This document shows, in pieces, positions 25,436 to 34,115 of a stretch of 64,000 nucleotides of DNA. Source of the DNA: CAWUEX02 sp963921305 (GTDB taxonomy: Bacteria > Pseudomonadota > Alphaproteobacteria > Rhodospirillales > Rhodospirillaceae); NCBI GenBank assembly GCA_963921305.4, contig CAWUEX030000003.1, positions 310,001 through 374,000 on the forward strand, written 5' to 3'. The position numbers were made by a program, and so were the translations under genes. Each line of letters starts with the position of its first letter. Positions within the stretch are counted from its first letter, which is position 1. A model generated the notes under the pieces. That model saw only the letters and a list, made by a program, of their open reading frames with translations, searched no databases and was not told the DNA's origin.

Positions 25436-26944
25436 ATGAGCATGGAAAGACGGCAATTCATGGGCTCGGTGGCAGCGGCAGGGATGGCTGCGTCGACCAG
25501 CTCGCGGGCTCACAGCAGAGAAGCGGACAGGATGACCTACGATTTCTTGATTATCGGCGCGGGAACAGCCGGTTTGCCGGCAGCTATTTTTGCCTCCCGC
25601 CGGGGCGCGACCGTCCTTTTGATCGACGCTGCGGATGACGTGGGCGGCACCCTGCACCTCGCCAATGGACAAGTCAGTGGCGGCGGTACACGCATCCAAC
25701 AGGAACAAGGCATCATCGACAGTCCCGATGCCCACTTCACCGACATCATGCGCATCACCGAAGGACTGTGTGACGAGGGCATCGTCCGGCGCACAGTAGA
25801 TGAAGCGCCAGACACGCTGAATTGGCTGCTCGACAACGGCCTGACACCCCTGCCCGGCCACCCGGTGACGGGATCAGACCCTGGACGCCCAACCTATACG
25901 ACAGCGCGCTACATCTGGGGTGAGAACGCCGGACGCGACATCCTCGCGGTCGTACGTGCGGAGCTGGAGCCGGAACTGGAAAGCGGGCGTGTGCAGACTC
26001 TATTGAATTCAACCGCTACCGCTTTGATCACGGATTCCTCCGGCGCGGTGACCGGGGTACGCGTTCAAACACCTGAGGGCGAAAAGGACTTCAGCGGCAA
26101 GCACATCCTGATCAGCACGGGTGGCTATGCCATGAACCCTGATCTGTTTGAGGACCTGATCGGGCAGCCTGCGTATTCCGTCGGGTCCTACCCCAGCAAC
26201 CAAGGCAAAGGTCTGGAGTTGGCGACCTCCGTTGGCGGCACGTTGCGCGGCGTCGAACTGCATCGTTGCGGCACCGGATCGATTCTGACCGCGGCGGAAT
26301 TTCCAGCCAACGTTTACGCACGCTTCGAGACCCGTCCGCAGGCGCGCCAACCCTTTGAGATTTGGGTCAATAACGCCGGCGAACGGTTCATCCGCGAAGA
26401 CGAGTATTACCAAGAGGTGCGCGCGGCCGCTTTGGCGGCACAAGATAAGTTCCGCTACGCCATCGTTTTCGACGAACAAATTCTGCTGTCGAGCGAGCCC
26501 GGCCTATCAGGGTGGTCCTTGGAGAAGATGCATGAGCACTTCGCCAGTCACCCCATGTTCCACACCGCTGACACGCTGGAAGAACTGGCAGCGAAAGCAG
26601 AGATCGACCCCAGCGGCTTGGTGCGTACGGTCGCCAAGTACAATGCGGCAGTGGAAAGCGGTACAGATGAGGAGTTCGGTCGCTCATACATGCCGCGCAA
26701 GATCGAAAGTGCGCCGTACTATGCCATTATTCACCTGGGAAGCTCGGCAACATCGTCCGTGGGTATTGTTACTGACGACCAGTGCCGGGTTCTCAAAGAA
26801 AATGGCGAGCCCGTTCCCAATCTCTATGCGGCGGGTGAAGTCATGGGCAGCGGCGCCACACTTGGCGCGGTGTTTACCCCAGGCATGATGCTTACGCCAG
26901 CGCTGTCGCTGGGCCGCTGGTTGGGGCTGACTCTACCGGTTTAG
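25436..26944 (+). CDS. FAD-dependent oxidoreductase, fumarate reductase/KstD-like flavoprotein fold
   Basis: 502 residues. The N-terminus has a Tat-like signal (RRQFMGSVAAAGMAAS), followed by the FAD-binding motif FLIIGAGTAGLPAAIFASRRG and the VGGTLHLANGQVSGGGTR segment typical of the FAD_binding_2 family (fumarate reductases, urocanate reductase, 3-ketosteroid dehydrogenases). The C-terminal FAD motif NLYAAGEVMG.GATLGAVFTPGMMLTPAL (positions about 460-490) closes the domain. Enzymes of this family add or remove hydrogens across an activated C=C bond, and this one probably acts outside the cytoplasm if the Tat signal works. The AGGA site lies 5 bases before the ATG. No haem c motif is present, so it is not a full flavocytochrome c. 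The electron partner is unknown. Confidence 0.87.
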   Translation: MSMERRQFMGSVAAAGMAASTSSRAHSREADRMTYDFLIIGAGTAGLPAAIFASRRGATVLLIDAADDVGGTLHLANGQVSGGGTRIQQEQGIIDSPDAHFTDIMRITEGLCDEGIVRRTVDEAPDTLNWLLDNGLTPLPGHPVTGSDPGRPTYTTARYIWGENAGRDILAVVRAELEPELESGRVQTLLNSTATALITDSSGAVTGVRVQTPEGEKDFSGKHILISTGGYAMNPDLFEDLIGQPAYSVGSYPSNQGKGLELATSVGGTLRGVELHRCGTGSILTAAEFPANVYARFETRPQARQPFEIWVNNAGERFIREDEYYQEVRAAALAAQDKFRYAIVFDEQILLSSEPGLSGWSLEKMHEHFASHPMFHTADTLEELAAKAEIDPSGLVRTVAKYNAAVESGTDEEFGRSYMPRKIESAPYYAIIHLGSSATSSVGIVTDDQCRVLKENGEPVPNLYAAGEVMGSGATLGAVFTPGMMLTPALSLGRWLGLTLPV

Positions 26945-26989
26945 CTCTTCGGTGCCTGATAGGGTGTCTGATTGGGCGTCTGAGATGAC

Positions 26990-27106
26990 TCAGTCGGGCC
27001 CGTACCAGACGATTGCGATGACGGTGAGCACCAATGCGGCCATGATCCACAGGGGCACGGGATCGCGTTTCTTCTTGTTGGGGTCTTGGTTTGGATCGTC
27101 TGACAT
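26990..27106 (-). CDS. Small single-pass membrane protein (38 residues)
   Basis: A short frame of 38 codons starts at ATG 27106 with a GGTGA ribosome site 7 bases upstream and stops at TGA (26990-26992). The polar, lysine-rich start (SDDPNQDPNKKKRDPVP) is followed by one hydrophobic helix (LWIMAALVLTVIAIVWY) and a short GPD tail. The charge pattern predicts an N-in, C-out orientation. Nothing identifies a function. It lies alone between the FAD oxidoreductase and the LytTR regulator. The composition is typical of genuine small membrane proteins and not of a random frame, but the call rests on this alone. Confidence 0.5.
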   Translation of the reverse strand: MSDDPNQDPNKKKRDPVPLWIMAALVLTVIAIVWYGPD

Positions 27107-27250
27107 GTTTCGTCACCGTTTCTGCTGGCTCGCAGTGATCAATCACCTGCTTCGCCAGGCCATATACCAACTAGACTTGAGATTGCGCCAATTGAAAAGG
27201 CTGCGGAGAAAAAAGAACCGCCGCGCGGACAGCAGTCACGTCGACGCGAA

Positions 27251-28132
27251 CTATAGATTCAACTCATCAACCTTGACTTTGTAGGACCTGCTCACCGGCA
27301 CCTTGAGATCATTCTTTAGCGTGAGTTCGTAGCTACGCCCCGAGCGGTCAACAGAATAGATAGCGTCGGTATTCACCCAAAAAGACCGGTGAACTTGGAG
27401 GCCTTGCCCGGGCGCCATCTCCTTCACCGCGTCTCCAAACCGATACAGTATGAGCGCTGTTCCTTCCCCGGTGTAGACCTGGGTGTAGTGCTCCTGCGCT
27501 TCGAGGGCGACAATGTCTTTGCCGATCTCAGGTGGCAAACGATCAAAGAATGCGGGTGCGTGGCCGCGGGACACCGAAAGGGTTTCGTCACCGACAGGTG
27601 GGTCAACTGGCGCTGGCACCGCAGCCGGCGGCGCATATCCGTAAAGGCGAAAACCTAACCCACGCCACAGCGCAAGATTGAAGGACACCCAAATAACCTC
27701 GTTTGTCAGAAGCGCAAGCAAACCTTCGGTGAGATAGTCCGGGTCGGTATAGCGCCATGGCCAGAGCTGATAGAATTGGGACCCTTCGGCTAGGTAAGGC
27801 GCGAACAAAGGTTGCCAGATTAGGGATAGGGGTGCGTTCAGCACGATGGTGAACACGGGCACGATCAACAATAGGGTAATGAAGCGCGGATTCCATGGCT
27901 TCAAAACCGCGACCAACACATACATAACGCTGATCGACACCCACCAGGACAAAATGCCACGGAAAATGTAGCGCAGGATATACCACTCCTTGGAGACCAT
28001 GCGCGCGCTACCGCCCTCGTTGACACCTGAGACAAAGCCGATAACGACCGGAACGGCCAATGCGTAGACCGCAATCCAAAACGGCGTCATGCGCCGCCCG
28101 GAAGAATGATCTATGTCAGTGCCAGTGCCCAT
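27251..28132 (-). CDS. Membrane-bound LytTR-type transcriptional regulator
   Basis: 293 residues. The N-terminal half has four predicted membrane helices (MTPFWIAVYALAVPVVIGFV, the ISVMYVLVAVL region, FITLLLIVPVFTIVLNAP, LLALLTNEVIWVSFNLAL). After a Pro-rich linker (PPAAVPAPVDPP) the C-terminal LytTR DNA-binding domain begins near 195: IVALEAQEHYTQVYTGEG, LQVHRSFWVNTDAIYSV and VPVSRSYKVKV are its signature strands. Membrane LytTR regulators of this build are known in alpha- and gammaproteobacteria, but their signals are mostly unknown. It diverges from the TonB-dependent receptor. The 209 bases between them hold two copies of a dyad that could be its operator. Confidence 0.88.
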   Translation of the reverse strand: MGTGTDIDHSSGRRMTPFWIAVYALAVPVVIGFVSGVNEGGSARMVSKEWYILRYIFRGILSWWVSISVMYVLVAVLKPWNPRFITLLLIVPVFTIVLNAPLSLIWQPLFAPYLAEGSQFYQLWPWRYTDPDYLTEGLLALLTNEVIWVSFNLALWRGLGFRLYGYAPPAAVPAPVDPPVGDETLSVSRGHAPAFFDRLPPEIGKDIVALEAQEHYTQVYTGEGTALILYRFGDAVKEMAPGQGLQVHRSFWVNTDAIYSVDRSGRSYELTLKNDLKVPVSRSYKVKVDELNL

Positions 28133-28184
28133 AGCCGATTCGATCTGCTCAAAGCCCTAAGAAAGGGGTGACTTTGTTGACCCA

Positions 28185-28249
28185 TTCACGCTTCTTGAAG
28201 GGGACTCGTTCAGTAATCCGCCCCATTTTGCCATTTCACGATACTTGAA
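28185..28249. promoter_or_regulatory. Two TTCACG-N3-CTTGAA dyads between LytTR and TonB receptor genes
   Basis: The 15-base element TTCACG-N3-CTTGAA is present twice in the same orientation, at 28185-28199 (centre CTT) and 28235-28249 (centre ATA), start to start exactly 50 bases. Each copy is itself an imperfect dyad (TTCA-N7-TGAA). The spacing is close to five helical turns, which places both on one face of the DNA. The position between the regulator and the receptor genes fits an operator for either or both. LytTR sites are usually direct repeats, so another regulator is possible. Confidence 0.5.
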
Positions 28250-28341
28250 ACGGCACAAAGTAATTGAAATTGCCGCTCATCTTCGTCAGCAGCCAAATAC
28301 GCTCGCCTAAATAGGGCTGATATTCAATTAGGGGAATGGCG

Positions 28342-30804
28342 ATGACGAAAACTTTTTCAGGGATCTCTAAGACGCGGTTATCCGGAAACGTGAGTGCTCT
28401 GGCGCTGACAGCCTTGCTGATGGTGCCCGAAGTGGCTCTCGCCCAACAGACGGCTCTGGAGGAAATCGTTGTCACAGCACGTAAGCGCGAGGAATCGCTG
28501 CAGGACGTGCCGCTGAGCATCACGGCCTTTTCCGCCGACTTTATCGAGAAAAACGGCATCCGCTCCATTGATGACGTCGCCAAACTGACTCCGAGCTTGG
28601 TGTTCGAAACAGCCTTCGTGCCGCAAGATACCCGCCCGGTGATCCGTGGCTTGTCGGCAACCCGCGGCCGCCAGCCCATTGGCGTACTGCTGGATGGCAT
28701 TGATGTGTCGTCAGAATCCCTGCTGACCGGTGGTGGTGGGATCGGAGTCAACCTGCGCCTCGTTGATGTCGAACGCATTGAGGTTGTTAAAGGTCCCCAG
28801 AGCGCTCTTTACGGCCGCGTCGCGTTTGGCGGCGCCATCAACTAGGTGTCGAAGAAACCGTCCGATGAATTCGAGGGCCGCGTGTTTACTGACGTTGGCA
28901 ACAACGGTCAGTTTGAATTCACCGGCAGTGTCAGCGGCCCTGTTGTGGAAGACACTCTGGCCCTTCGCGTCAACGCGTCCTACGCCCAGCACGACGGCTT
29001 TTACACCAATAGTATTTCGGGTGAAAAAGTCGGTGATTATGAAAGCATCGGCGGTGCCATTGCGGCCCGGTTTACGCCCAACGAGCAGTTCACAGTCGAC
29101 GCGCGTGTGTCGTACTCGGAAGATGAGGCAGGACCAGCAGCGCAGTATTACGTGGGCTTTGCCAACGGCGGTACGGCTCCCCTGCCCATGCCGGCCGGCG
29201 CGCAGCCACTGATCGACCAGGGCATTTTCCCGGCCGTTCTAAACCAAGCGCCGCCGGGCGAACTGCTGGCGCCAACATCGATCGCCCTGAGCTTGGATCC
29301 CCTAACAGGGGAAGATTACGAAGGTTCAGAGACAGAAGCTCTCTACACCAGCTTGCTCACCGAGTACGACCTCGGCGGTATTAGGCTGAACACTTGGACC
29401 GGCTACAGCAAGGTGGACGGTGAGTACCGCGTCGATACCGATTTCTTCGGACTTCCAGCCGCTCCGGTGCTCTTCCCGACCCCTGGCGGAGTAGCCGAGC
29501 CCCTCGGCAGCAGTTTTTTGTCTGACGCCAGCACGACAGCCGAACAGTTCAACCAGGAAATCCGCATCGGCGACCTTGAGTCCGATGGCCTCCGCTGGGC
29601 TATAGGCGGATTGTACTGGGATGAAAACTACGACATGGATGCGCGGAACGTCATCACGGTCGTGGTCGGTCTGCCCGGCCTGTCATCTGCCGAATTGAAT
29701 ACCCAGTTGGCCAACCCGCAGGTGTCTCAGCCAGTCTTCCGAAACACGGAACACTGGTCTGTGTATGGCATCGTCGAATACGACATCAGCGACCAATTTG
29801 CGGTGTCGCTCGAAGCCCGGTATTCCGATGAATCCTTTGACTACCAGTGGTTTTCCGGAGGCACTGTGGCCGTCTCAGTGTTCGGGCCCGCGGGTGGGAT
29901 CACGGGTCCTGGAACCCAGTTCAATGCCTCGGCCTCGGAAGACTTTTTTGCCCCGAAGCTAACCCTGGAGTACGAAGCGACGGATGATGCGTTGCTGTAC
30001 GCAACGATCTCAAAGGGAGTGAAACCGGGTGGTTTCTCGACCGTGGCAGCACCGGACTTGAACAACGCCCGGTATATTCGCGAGAAACTTTGGAACTATG
30101 AACTTGGCGCTAAAACAACCTGGGCCGACGGGCGCTTGCAGCTGAATGGATCGGTGTTCTTGCTAGACTACACCGACAAGCAGTTCCAGACGTTGATCCC
30201 GGATGATGACTCTCCGAACGGTGTTACCGGCAAAACTGTCAACGCGGCTGACTCGGAAGTTCTGGGTTTGGAGATCGACCTGACTGCAGCTCCAACCGAC
30301 AATCTGTCGCTTGGTTTCGGCTACACCTTGCTCGACAGCGAGTACAAGGATTTCACCAACTTCGCGACGTCTGCCGTTTCAGTCGCTTTAGCCGGGGTGT
30401 GTGAAGCGACCACCGTTAACGGAGCGCCAGGATGTAACATCATCGCTGACGGGAATTCGATCGAGCGTTCGCCCAAACACAGCTTACGCGGCACGATTGG
30501 CTATACGGTCCCCATTACAAGCGATATGGATGCGTTTGCCGAAGTTGATGCCCAGTACCAAGCCAAACGTTACATCGATGTGAACGAACTGCATTGGTTC
30601 GGCTCCTATTGGAATGTCGACACGCGCATTGGTGTCGAAACGGAAGAGTGGTCGATCTTCGCCTACGGCCGCAACATACTCGACGATGACACGCCGCGCG
30701 GTGGCACTGGCACAGGCGATTTCCACCCATTCGGCAGTGCTGCGTTTGCCCTGAACGCGGCGCCAAAATCGCAATATGGAGTGCGCGCCAGCTACGCCTG
30801 GTAA
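28342..30804 (+). pseudogene. TonB-dependent receptor interrupted by one amber codon
   Basis: An 820-codon receptor frame starts at ATG 28342 (AGGGGA six bases upstream; a second ATG lies at 28336). It has a signal peptide ending ALAQQ, a TonB-box-like EEIVVTARKREESLQDVP, and a plug domain with RIEVVKGPQSALYGR. At codon 168 (28843-28845) a TAG replaces the Tyr or Ile usually found after GAIN in the plug end (GAIN-x-VSKKP). The frame then continues without further stops through the beta-barrel to a normal C-terminus (YGVRASYAW, terminal Trp as usual). A single TAC or TAT to TAG change explains it: recent mutation, sequencing error, or amber readthrough. Intact, it would import a siderophore, vitamin or carbohydrate-like ligand. 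Confidence 0.88.
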
Positions 30805-30826
30805 CACTCTAAGCGCCATCTCCCCT

Positions 30827-30880
30827 CGCTCCTGACCAGGAGCGAATTTTCCCGCCGCCCAAACCACACTGGGCGGCGGG
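30827..30880 (+). terminator. Tandem terminator hairpins after the TonB receptor gene
   Basis: Two hairpins follow the stop. CGCTCCTG (30827-30834) pairs with CAGGAGCG (30837-30844) and is followed by AATTTT. CCCGCCGCCC (30851-30860) pairs with GGGCGGCGGG (30871-30880), 10 perfect pairs plus an A-T at the loop base, followed by a pyrimidine-rich CCTCCTTT. Both fit intrinsic termination of rightward transcription and separate the receptor from the operon at 30904. Confidence 0.75.
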
Positions 30881-30903
30881 CCTCCTTTCAGGAATAATGC
30901 GGT

Positions 30904-31473
30904 ATGGCCCGATTACATGTCCTCTTATCATGCCTCGTGCTTTCCAGCCCTGCTTTCGCCACTGATGCGGCAGATGTCTTGCAAGCCTGGGCGACGCAAG
31001 AGGGCGAGTGGCGTGGCTATATCGACATATATTCTGCAGAGTCTTCTGATCCGACGACGGTGATATTACTGTCTTCGTGGGATGCGGTGCCCAGCGGGAC
31101 GCGCCTCACCCGCATTGAAACGTTTGTCTCCGATCAGGGCGAGAACAGCTCGGTGACGGTGATGTACGCCGACCCGGAAACCGGACACATCGTAACCCCT
31201 TACTTTGCCGGCGGGCCACAGCGGGACTACCGCTTCGCCGTCATATCCGCTGATTTGATCGATGACACGCATTGGACAACCGTTATCGCCTCACCCGAAG
31301 GTCGAGAGGAATACGAGGGACGGCCGGCGGTTCTGCGCTACGTCCGAACGCGCACCGGCGACACCCTTGTCAGCACAAAGGAAGTCGATTTTCTCGACGA
31401 CAATGAAGACGCATATGAATTGCGCTCTTATATCGAACAAACACTCATAGCAGGGACTCAAGCTCTCAAATGA
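30904..31473 (+). CDS. Secreted protein of unknown function, first gene of a DUF1838 operon
   Basis: 189 residues with a short signal peptide (LHVLLSCLVLSSPAFA). The mature part (DAADVLQAWATQEGEWRGYIDIY) begins with a helix and then alternates beta strands (TVILLSSWDAVP, TRLTRIETFV, SSVTVMYADPETGHIVTPYF) in a pattern that suggests a lipocalin or heme-binding-like beta barrel of the DUF1579-type size, but I do not recognise a family with certainty. An AGGA site lies upstream of the ATG. The stop overlaps the start of the first DUF1838 gene (31470-31473), so these two proteins are made together and both are exported. A binding or carrier role is possible but unproven. Confidence 0.7.
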   Translation: MARLHVLLSCLVLSSPAFATDAADVLQAWATQEGEWRGYIDIYSAESSDPTTVILLSSWDAVPSGTRLTRIETFVSDQGENSSVTVMYADPETGHIVTPYFAGGPQRDYRFAVISADLIDDTHWTTVIASPEGREEYEGRPAVLRYVRTRTGDTLVSTKEVDFLDDNEDAYELRSYIEQTLIAGTQALK

Positions 31474-32438
31474 CAGAGACAAACACACACATCTCACGTC
31501 GCAGCGCGCTCACCGCTGCGGCTGGCCTCACGGCGACTGCGGCCGCTGGAACAGAAGTTCATGCCGCGACATCGGCTTCATTGACCGGCCCTTATCTCGA
31601 CCTCACCACCGGCGAAGGCAATATGCTGGCGATGGCCCGCATCGTCGGCGACCTGGACCTGTCGAAGCAAAAGCATGGCTGGTACCGCGGCGTTGGCATG
31701 GGGTTCCGCCCCAGCGAAGCTGGGCGGGACCTGTTTGGCATCATGGGACTGGGATCGAGCCGCTTGATCCCCTTCGAAGACAAGCCGGGCTTCACCAACG
31801 TGCGGCGCGAGTGCGGCTACTATTATGACCTCGACACCGGAGAAGTGCTCGACACCTGGGTCAATCCATATACCGACGAGGAAGTCGAAGTCCTGCACAT
31901 TGCCAATCCGCAGATCAATCGGCCACTGGAACCCGTTCTGCGAGGTGCACGGTTGTACGACGACCCGGTTGAAGCTGAGAAAGAACCAGAACCTTATCTG
32001 CTCGACTGGCAAGTCGCGGGCGACATGCTGTTCGCCGAACAGCATGCCCATCTGTATGCAAAGAATCCGCTCGACCCGGAAGTGTGGGTGCGTGAAAGCG
32101 CTGGACCGATGGTACGCATCACCGACAGCACCAGCTATGTGTGCTCCCTCGCCGATATGCAGAACCCAGACCTGACGTCGATCGATGAGTCGGGCAAGTG
32201 GGTTCACGTGCGGCCTTGGCAGCCCTTCATGCTGATGGGCAATGCGCCAGGCTTCTTTATGTTCCGCTGCTTTACCGGGAGCGCCTCGCGATTGGATGAT
32301 TTGCCGCAAGATATTGTGGCGACAGTCGAAGAGCGGAATCCCGACTTCCTCACTGCGCCAACAGAAATTAAACCCAGCGTGCCCGGATTGGTGCGCTTCA
32401 TGCGTGATCGCACCCCTGCCCCGCCGCGCGCCGAATAG
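31470..32438 (+). CDS. DUF1838 family protein, Tat-exported (copy 1)
   Basis: 322 residues with a twin-arginine signal (SRRSALTAAAGLTATAAA, cleavage near VHAA). The DUF1838 region covers most of the mature protein. Landmarks are ARIVGDLDLSKQKHGWYRGVGMGF, YYYDLDTGEVLDTWVNPYTDEEVEVLHIANPQINRP and a C-terminal block ending with MRDRTPAPP. The NPYT motif followed by an HxxNPxxN-like pattern recurs in the family. The biochemical activity of DUF1838 is not known to me. It is followed 9 bases later by a second DUF1838 gene. Such proteins usually occur in genomes rich in aromatic or terpenoid catabolism genes, which is a weak hint only. Confidence 0.82.
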   Translation: MTETNTHISRRSALTAAAGLTATAAAGTEVHAATSASLTGPYLDLTTGEGNMLAMARIVGDLDLSKQKHGWYRGVGMGFRPSEAGRDLFGIMGLGSSRLIPFEDKPGFTNVRRECGYYYDLDTGEVLDTWVNPYTDEEVEVLHIANPQINRPLEPVLRGARLYDDPVEAEKEPEPYLLDWQVAGDMLFAEQHAHLYAKNPLDPEVWVRESAGPMVRITDSTSYVCSLADMQNPDLTSIDESGKWVHVRPWQPFMLMGNAPGFFMFRCFTGSASRLDDLPQDIVATVEERNPDFLTAPTEIKPSVPGLVRFMRDRTPAPPRAE

Positions 32439-32447
32439 GAGGCTCAA

Positions 32448-33278
32448 ATGACTCTGTCCCGCAGAACGCTCTTCGCCGCTGGGGCGGCATCACTGTCCGT
32501 CGCGGCCACGCGATCCCATGCTGCAAGCTCGATCGACTTCAGCGACCCACAGCAAAACCTGGATGCCTATGTGCGGATGCGGAACCGCGGGGATGGCAAG
32601 AGGTCTTTCACCCGGTACTCGGGCACATTCTTTGTAAAACCGGAAGGCGAGAATGCGATTCCAGCGATGGGAATCGAGGGTATGAGCTGGGGCAAGTGCG
32701 AACGCCAACCGGACGGAACGTATCTCTATACGATGCAAGAGGCCGGCTATCACACGGCTTACGGCACGACAGATATTCTTGACGAGTGGGACAACCCGAT
32801 TAATGGCCTGACCGTGCAGCCGCAGCATTACCGGTCGGGTCAGTCGAGCATCTTCACGACCACGTCGGTGCTGCCGCAGCTGAGCCGCCGGCCTGAGGGT
32901 CTGGAATACAACGGTGTGATTACGCCTGCGACGGTCGTGGGCGATACCGCCTGGGGCAGCGAAGAACTCTATGTAAAGTTTCCGAACCCAAAAGAGCGGT
33001 ACGAGGATGAGCGAGAGTGGAGCGGGCCTTTTCGCATTTCCAACTCACTGGCCAGTCATGCGGCACTGATCGCAGACCTGGAAGATATGGACAAAGCCTT
33101 CGTTCCATCGACCTTGTCTTACACGACTCTGAACAGCTGGAGGTCGTGGATGAAGATGGGCCGAACACCGGGCATCATCAGCTGGCGGCTGCATGGACGG
33201 AAGTTCGAGCGTGCGGATGATATCAATGACTGGTTGTTGGACCGCGTCGCGCAGGATCATCCAGACCTGCTGGCATAG
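32448..33278 (+). CDS. DUF1838 family protein, exported (copy 2)
   Basis: 276 residues, preceded by an excellent AGGAGG ribosome site. The N-terminal signal (SRRTLFAAGAASLSVAATRSHAA) is Tat-like with RR followed by TLF. The mature part starts SIDFSDPQQNLDAYVRMRNRGDG, matching the DUF1838 start NLDNPQERLRAIVRLRG of the copy at 55837-56667. Further matches include TYLYTMQEAGYHTAYGTTDILDEWDNPINGLTVQPQHYRSG, where the usual NPYTG becomes NPING, and PGIISWRLHGRKF near the end. It converges with an RraA-like gene 15 bases away. Function unknown. Co-expression with copy 1 suggests that both act on related ligands in the periplasm. Confidence 0.8.
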   Translation: MTLSRRTLFAAGAASLSVAATRSHAASSIDFSDPQQNLDAYVRMRNRGDGKRSFTRYSGTFFVKPEGENAIPAMGIEGMSWGKCERQPDGTYLYTMQEAGYHTAYGTTDILDEWDNPINGLTVQPQHYRSGQSSIFTTTSVLPQLSRRPEGLEYNGVITPATVVGDTAWGSEELYVKFPNPKERYEDEREWSGPFRISNSLASHAALIADLEDMDKAFVPSTLSYTTLNSWRSWMKMGRTPGIISWRLHGRKFERADDINDWLLDRVAQDHPDLLA

Positions 33279-33293
33279 ATTGGTCTGGCCGGG

Positions 33294-34004
33294 TCAACGC
33301 CAGGTGATGCCGTCGATCTTCTTGAGGCGTTCCTCGACTTTGCTACGGGCGTAGTAGGGTTCGTCTTGATCCTCCCGGGGCGGATAGGTGCCGCCGTCCG
33401 GCCGCTTGGCACCATCGTCTCGATCTCCAGCCGTCGCTTTGATGATATCCGCAAGCCAGTCCTGCGGAATCACCACGACACCGTCTTCATCACCCAGGAT
33501 GACATCGCCGGGATTGACGATCACGCCGCCGCAGATTGCCGGCACGTTGATCCATCCTGGCTTCTCGGATTTGTTGGCGCGCGGAATTGTGCCCCGGCAA
33601 AACAGAGGAATGTTCTCACGCTTGCGGATGACTTCAGAGGTGAGGACGTAACCATCGACAATGATGCCAACGCCACCCACTTCTCTTATGCCGTTGGCCA
33701 TTGACGCGCCAAATGCTGCAGCGCGCGTGTCACCAGCGGCGTCGACCACGAGTACGTCGCCAGGTTTGACGTACTTTCCGGCCATGATTGACATCATCAC
33801 ATCGTCGGTATGCTCGGGACGGACCGTCACCGCCGGCCCGCACACCCGCCACTCCCGTTCAAGCGGCTTGATGCCGGGATCCATGACATAACGGGGGCCG
33901 ACTTCGCAGCCGACCAGACAAACGTAAAGATCCTTCGCCTGCGCGATGAGGTCCGCAGACGGCCGCTCAATCTCGGAAACGATCTCGTACATTCTCGAAC
34001 CCAT
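33294..34004 (-). CDS. RraA-like protein lacking the Arg-Asp aldolase motif
   Basis: About 236 residues from the ATG at 34004 (alternatives 34058 and 33992). The RraA/HMG-aldolase fold is clear from RVCGPAVTVRPEHTDDVMM, VLVVDAAGDTRAAAFGASMANGIREVGGVGIIVDG, and VNPGDVILGDEDGVVVIPQ. Active aldolases of the LigK/ProA type have DGxxRD at the end of the glycine-rich helix. Here the segment reads VDGYVLTSEVI, so R and D are replaced by L and T, and pyruvate enolate or metal binding is doubtful. The C-terminal 45 residues (TYPPREDQDEPYYARS) extend beyond the usual domain. It might be a regulator, an inactive scaffold or an enzyme of another type. It converges with DUF1838 copy 2. Confidence 0.82.
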   Translation of the reverse strand: MGSRMYEIVSEIERPSADLIAQAKDLYVCLVGCEVGPRYVMDPGIKPLEREWRVCGPAVTVRPEHTDDVMMSIMAGKYVKPGDVLVVDAAGDTRAAAFGASMANGIREVGGVGIIVDGYVLTSEVIRKRENIPLFCRGTIPRANKSEKPGWINVPAICGGVIVNPGDVILGDEDGVVVIPQDWLADIIKATAGDRDDGAKRPDGGTYPPREDQDEPYYARSKVEERLKKIDGITWR

Positions 34005-34115
34005 CACCGCCAGCCGCGCACTTGATCTGAATAGGTTTGTTGGCCCACGCCAACTCAACCTAGATGCGATGGTTCATACAGGTTTACCGCTAAAAAAGCT
34101 ATACATGGCATAGGG

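Noticed and set aside
27111..27250. Possible small RNA gene in the gap between the small membrane protein and the LytTR gene
   Set aside because: No strong stem-loop with T-tract or promoter pair could be seen by eye.
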